Below, one piece after another: positions 60,223-64,000 of a stretch of DNA of 64,000 bases. Position 1 is the stretch's first letter. Every line of letters begins with the position of its first letter. The DNA lies in the NCBI GenBank assembly GCA_945910005.1, contig OX246740.1:51682526-51746525 (forward strand), read 5' to 3'. The notes under the pieces were generated by a model. It was given only the letters and a program-made list of their open reading frames with translations, was not told the DNA's origin and did no database searches. Made by a program: the position numbers and the translations under genes. This DNA comes from Isoperla grammatica (lineage: Eukaryota; Arthropoda; Insecta; Plecoptera; Perlodidae).

Positions 60223-61131
60223 TGTTAGATAGCGAGAACCTACCGTGACATCCATCCAATTCCGTCGGCTCGGCCTCGAACCCACGGACTCCAAAGTCGA
60301 CGGACCCGTAGAAGTACTGGGGCGTAGCTCTAGGGGTGGTTCTCACATCATAGGGATCGGGACATACCAATTCAGGCAGTTTAGGTCTTAGATTGACAAG
60401 ACTTTGGTTCAAACAATTCGAGGAACCGCAATTTATTAGAATTAAACATTTATCCTACGTGGCTGAGTTATGGCGAATCTGTCTATGGGCATTCCAGGTC
60501 TGATGGACTTAACCTTCCTATCCAGAGGGTATCTGAAGTAACCCCTATACCTTGGCTTCCCGGTGGCTGACTCCGACCCCGTGTTGTGGCTATAGGCTCC
60601 GTCGTCCTGGTCCACGATCAGCCTCCATGTCCTTCCCTCTGGGTCTTCCGTCGTTCTTTCCACCGTTCTACCTTGGCACAGGTCTACCTCCTCTTCCGTT
60701 CCATGATTGAATGCCCCGAATTACACACGTGTTCCCACGCACCTAGACTTTCCTACGTCATACCCCAGTCACCCCCTCTCTGCCCTACGCTGGCTGTACT
60801 AAGTCATAAATTACCAATCAGACTACTCGGTTCGACCCCCTCCCATAACAATCACGAATGAGTGGGGCCAGGCTCTACTGACGTCACCACCGAACCAGCG
60901 CCCTCCTAAACCGAGTAGTCAGCGAAGTTGCCGCAATCATTGCCCTCAATACTGCAACAATTATTATTGAAATAACCAACGCTCTGGGCTGACGAAATAG
61001 CCAGCACAGCGCATACCTTAATTGTGAAAGAAAACTGTAAATGACAAACTAACACAATCAAGATATCCATAAATCACCAAGAAGGAGATTACACCTGTAA
61101 AAGTTTTAAAGTACCAACTTGTACATGACAT
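60223..61131. repeat. 909-bp duplicated segment, copy 2
   Basis: Direct repeat of 55990-56898, essentially without indels. The same minus-strand gene-like fragments lie at about 60713-60442 and 60412-60244. Right of it, the sequence jumps to a 35-base word (from 61132) that is found inside the segment itself, then to an inverted copy. Confidence 0.95.
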
Positions 61132-61165
61132 AACAATCACGAATGAGTGGGGCCAGGCTCTACTG
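61132..61165 (+). repeat. Short direct re-copy at the junction
   Basis: AACAATCACGAATGAGTGGG and GCCAGGCTCTACTG repeat bases near 56617-56650 / 60850-60883 in the same orientation, joined to the end of copy 2 through shared ACAT/CAT bases. This looks like a template-switch scar. Confidence 0.75.
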
Positions 61166-61622
61166 CCAAGCCACAGCCTGGGGTCGGAGTCAGCCACCGA
61201 GAAGCCAAGGTATAGGGGTTACTACAGCTACCCTCTGGATAGGAAGGTTAAGTCCATCAGACCTAGAATGCCCATAGACAGATTCGCCATAACTCAGCCA
61301 CGTAGGACAAATGTGTATAGTTTAATAAATTGCGGTTCCTCTATTGTTTGAACCAAAGTCTTATCATTCCTAAACTGCCTGAACTGGTATGTCCCGATCC
61401 CAATGATGTGAGAACCACCCCTAGAGCTACGCCCCAGTACTTCTACGGGACCGTCGACTTTGGAGTCCGTGGGTTCGAGGCTGAGCCGGCGGAATTGGAT
61501 GGGTGTCACGGTAGGTTCTTGCTATCTAACAAATGGTCTAGGTGCGAAGGAGCACGTGTGTAATTCAGGGCATTCAATCATGGAACGGAAGAGGAGGTAG
61601 ACCTGTGCCAAGGTAGAACGGT
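61166..61622. repeat. Inverted, permuted and diverged third copy
   Basis: Opposite orientation to copies 1 and 2, with many substitutions. It runs from GGTCGGAGTCAGCC through the second gene-like fragment to GGTAGGTTC and CTATCTAACA. It then continues about 10 bases later with CTAGGTGCG, ATTCAATCATGGAACGG and CAAGGTAGAACG, which in the other copies lie upstream of the start point. The order is therefore circularly permuted. It ends at AACGGTAAGT, which would be a splice donor. Confidence 0.8.
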
Positions 61623-62500
61623 AAGTCGTGCACTACCCCCTGTAGTGTCGTGTACGTTTACCTCCCCCACACTGAGGCGCACTCATTACAAAGCATCGGG
61701 GACTCTTAACGTGCATTAAGGGGTGTGTTTATTATCGCTGTAATTGTGTTCGGTTCGGAACGAAGACATTTTCACCTAACGAGCGCTATTTGAAAACCGT
61801 TTCCAAGCGAACAAGTCACCGTAATAAACTTTGTTAGGTCCTTTTTTATACCCGGTGTGATTATTTAAATTAAACGCGAATCTAATTTGTGATATCTAAG
61901 CAATGAGATAATATTATAACTTCTATCGCTGACGACACGAGCAAATATAAGAGAAATGAGGTGATCTGTTATAGTATTATTTTGCTATTTACAAAATGTG
62001 ATAAACGAAAAAAGTTTTGAAGAGTTAGTTCGTAATAATTGATGATAGAGAGCTAGATTGAGTTTAATATAAACCATGCTCTATGGTTTCGTAATATACA
62101 GCCATGTTAGGCTACGGGGAAACATTAAAACCCCGTAATACCATTCAGACCAAACAGTTTTAAGAAATTAAATCAAGTATATTTTTCATACACAACGAGA
62201 CAGAATGGTTCGGACACACGATGATACCAGACTGTATTTAGTGGTCGTTTAGTTGAGTGGACTGTCATCAATATTCAATAAAGAGTTCGCGTTTGAGCCT
62301 CTTGGATTATCTTACATCTAAATTAAGAGGAGACTATAGTATATTATATGTCTTCTAAATCAACACGTCCTTGGCATAGTTCATGAGTTCCTGGTTGTGT
62401 GGCCCTCCTTTTGTGTGTTTTGTGAGAACACCCCTGCCAATTCTCTTGTGGATTTCAAACTTTATAAATAAACAACAAATAAGACATTGTAATTTGTCGT
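61623..62500. other. Unannotated AT-rich DNA
   Basis: No exon or repeat recognised. Confidence 0.3.
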
Positions 62501-62990
62501 CACTGTAGCTCAGTGGTCAGAGTGCCCGTCCGGCAAGTGGGAGACTGGGACTAGATTCACAAACATGTCAACTCTAAATTGTCCTAAGTTAGGCAAATCC
62601 TATCTAGATAAATCAAGATAAATTATCTCTGGGTATTACTACACATTCAAAAATAAACTATTATTTGATACATTGTTGATATTTTAATATATTTTATCTT
62701 TATGAGATTGCAGAACGACATATGCGTGATTTATATCGCTAAGAATTGCCTCAACTAGGACGTCTGCCCACATTACACGGTTCAATACTTTCGTCAAACT
62801 TATTGAATTCAAGGACAAAAAAGCATCAATTAAAAGAAACTATATTGTTGCAGTTTTTATCAATTTGTTTTTGATTCGCTTTTGTTCTTGAATTCAATAA
62901 GTTTGACGAAAGTATTGAGTCGTGTAATGCCGATGTTAGCACTTAAGCACCTTTGTGAATCTGGGCCCTGGGTTCGAGGGAGGTCTGTAA
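62501..62990 (+). mobile_element. tRNA-derived SINE head split by an insertion
   Basis: The left part (62501-62549) has the A box TGTAGCTCAGTGGTCAGAG. The right part (62968-62990) has the B box CTGGGTTCGAGG. Removing 62550-62967 plus one CTGGG gives GGGAGACTGGGTTCGAGG, an intact tRNA-like head. Confidence 0.8.
62550..62967. mobile_element. 418-bp hairpin-bearing element with CTGGG target duplication
   Basis: Flanked by CTGGG on both sides (62545-62549, 62968-62972). Ends share AGATTCACAAA in inverted orientation. Inside is a nearly perfect inverted repeat with 50-base arms (62771-62820 and 62878-62929; CATTACACG, TCAATACTTTCGTCAAACTT). No coding capacity. Confidence 0.8.
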
Positions 62991-64000
62991 TCCACCGCTC
63001 CCTGAATCGTTAGAGAACATAGCATAGCCAAGGCCTCCGTATGCAACACAGGAGGCCGTGATATCGCGTCGGAAGCTGCAGACCGACGCTCCGTTCAGCG
63101 TCGCGACGCGTGTGAGACGCTCCCCAATCGCAAAATGGCGTCGCCGTCCTCCAAACTAAAATATCGCCCTCGACAATATTAGCACATCCAGAAATATTTC
63201 ATAAAGTAAATAAGCTATTCGATATTTATAGGTTTCTCCTCGAAGTCAAACTAAATTTTACGCTCGAATTGAAAATACATTTACCGTGACGTCACTTAAT
63301 GAAATTGAATAACTCGGCTACCGGGAAAGTGGTCGTTGTCATGGTAACTATATATATGTATAGAGAGTGCAGAGAATTCAAAATAACCGCGTTCCCGTGA
63401 ATTTCGCGCCGGAAGTAGGTTAATTATAGCACGATTTGATAGACATATGTCCCGGTGTTGCAAATTAGCGTAGGAAATTATTGGATCTACGATCTGGCTG
63501 ATTAAGGTAATTTAATTTAAACCCAATGTGTGTTTAAAATTGATTCTGACGAAATAGCTCGACTAGAGGCAAGTGAGAGAAAACTATTTCGATAATATTC
63601 GTTGCAGGTTGACATGATGAGTGGGGGTGATAGAATGACAAACGTTGATGCCATAACAAACATCAATAATAATTCTTTGTCGTGTTGTTGAAAGATTAAT
63701 CGAGTACAGAAATAACATCTCAACAGAATACATCTAACTTATTTTCAGAGGAGACAATTTCCACTCAGAAAACTTATCTATACGTTTCTCTATAGTCTAA
63801 GGTTCAGAAAAAAATTATGGTATTTCAATATAATTATTTCGCTGTATATAGACTGCATTTTATTTTAGCAATTGAAGATGAAGTAGCTCTCCAAACCGGT
63901 AGTCTATAAGGAAGAAGCTAACAGAGATTGTACCTCAGTACGGAACCATAGTTCGAAATGACACTGTTTAGATTCCCGCCTTCCACCGACGATCCTAATA
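62991..64000. other. Right edge of the window, unannotated
   Basis: A CpG-containing patch lies at 63045-63150. GATGAGTGGGGGTGATAGA near 63616 resembles the minus-strand tail of the 35886 SINE family. No gene recognised. Confidence 0.35.

Noticed and set aside
55990..61131. LTR retrotransposon with 909-bp LTRs
   Set aside because: No TG..CA ends, primer-binding site, polypurine tract or gag/pol remnants between the repeats; they fit segmental duplication better.
31570..62990. Functional tRNA genes at the B-box sites
   Set aside because: Acceptor stems and A boxes are incomplete or separated; SINE bodies and tails follow in several copies.

Overview
The window is a piece of an animal nuclear genome, most likely a marine invertebrate. 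The evidence is spliced genes with GT..AG introns, a metazoan-type mitochondrial-clan cytochrome P450, a metazoan ATP8A-type P4-ATPase, tRNA-derived SINE-like repeats, a 5'-truncated LINE, many short inverted-repeat (MITE-like) elements, and AT-rich intergenic DNA. Frequent AGGCCT-type clusters fit this picture, but the sequence alone does not fix the phylum.

Genes lie almost entirely in the first 20 kb. (1) 394-4077 (+): the last five exons of a mitochondrial-clan P450, whose 5' exons lie outside the window. (2) 4602-7880 (-): a complete 1092-residue ATP8A-like phospholipid flippase in one uninterrupted exon, tail to tail with the P450; the two candidate poly(A) signals are only tens of bases apart. 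(3) 14406-about 19672 (-): a five-exon gene for a protein of at least 723 residues, with a Ser/Thr/basic N-terminal half, a strong central coiled coil and an acidic Pro-rich C-terminus. I do not recognise its family. Its introns hold a LINE 3' end and three hairpin elements.

From about 20 kb to the end I find no convincing host gene. This stretch holds a satellite-like tandem array with a 176-bp period next to a TIR element (20.9-22.8 kb), a compound repeat (25.3-25.8 kb), several MITE families including one copy nested inside another, tRNA-derived SINE-like copies including one split between its A and B boxes by a 418-bp element, a 45-bp minisatellite with alternating units (58.6-59.2 kb), and a 909-bp segment present twice almost without difference (about 56.0 and 60.2 kb) plus a diverged, inverted, permuted third copy (61.2-61.6 kb). 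Several less AT-rich non-coding islands with POU-octamer-, homeobox-, CRE- or TCF-like words (24.4, 28.3, 42.9, 44.1 kb) and a TATA-box island (36.1 kb) are candidate regulatory DNA.

The three genes have no evident functional link; they are ordinary animal neighbours, not an operon. The points I find most worth following are the intronless, C-terminally short flippase, the P450 lacking the usual helix-I acid/alcohol pair, the permuted duplication at 56-61.6 kb, and the two nested-insertion records.
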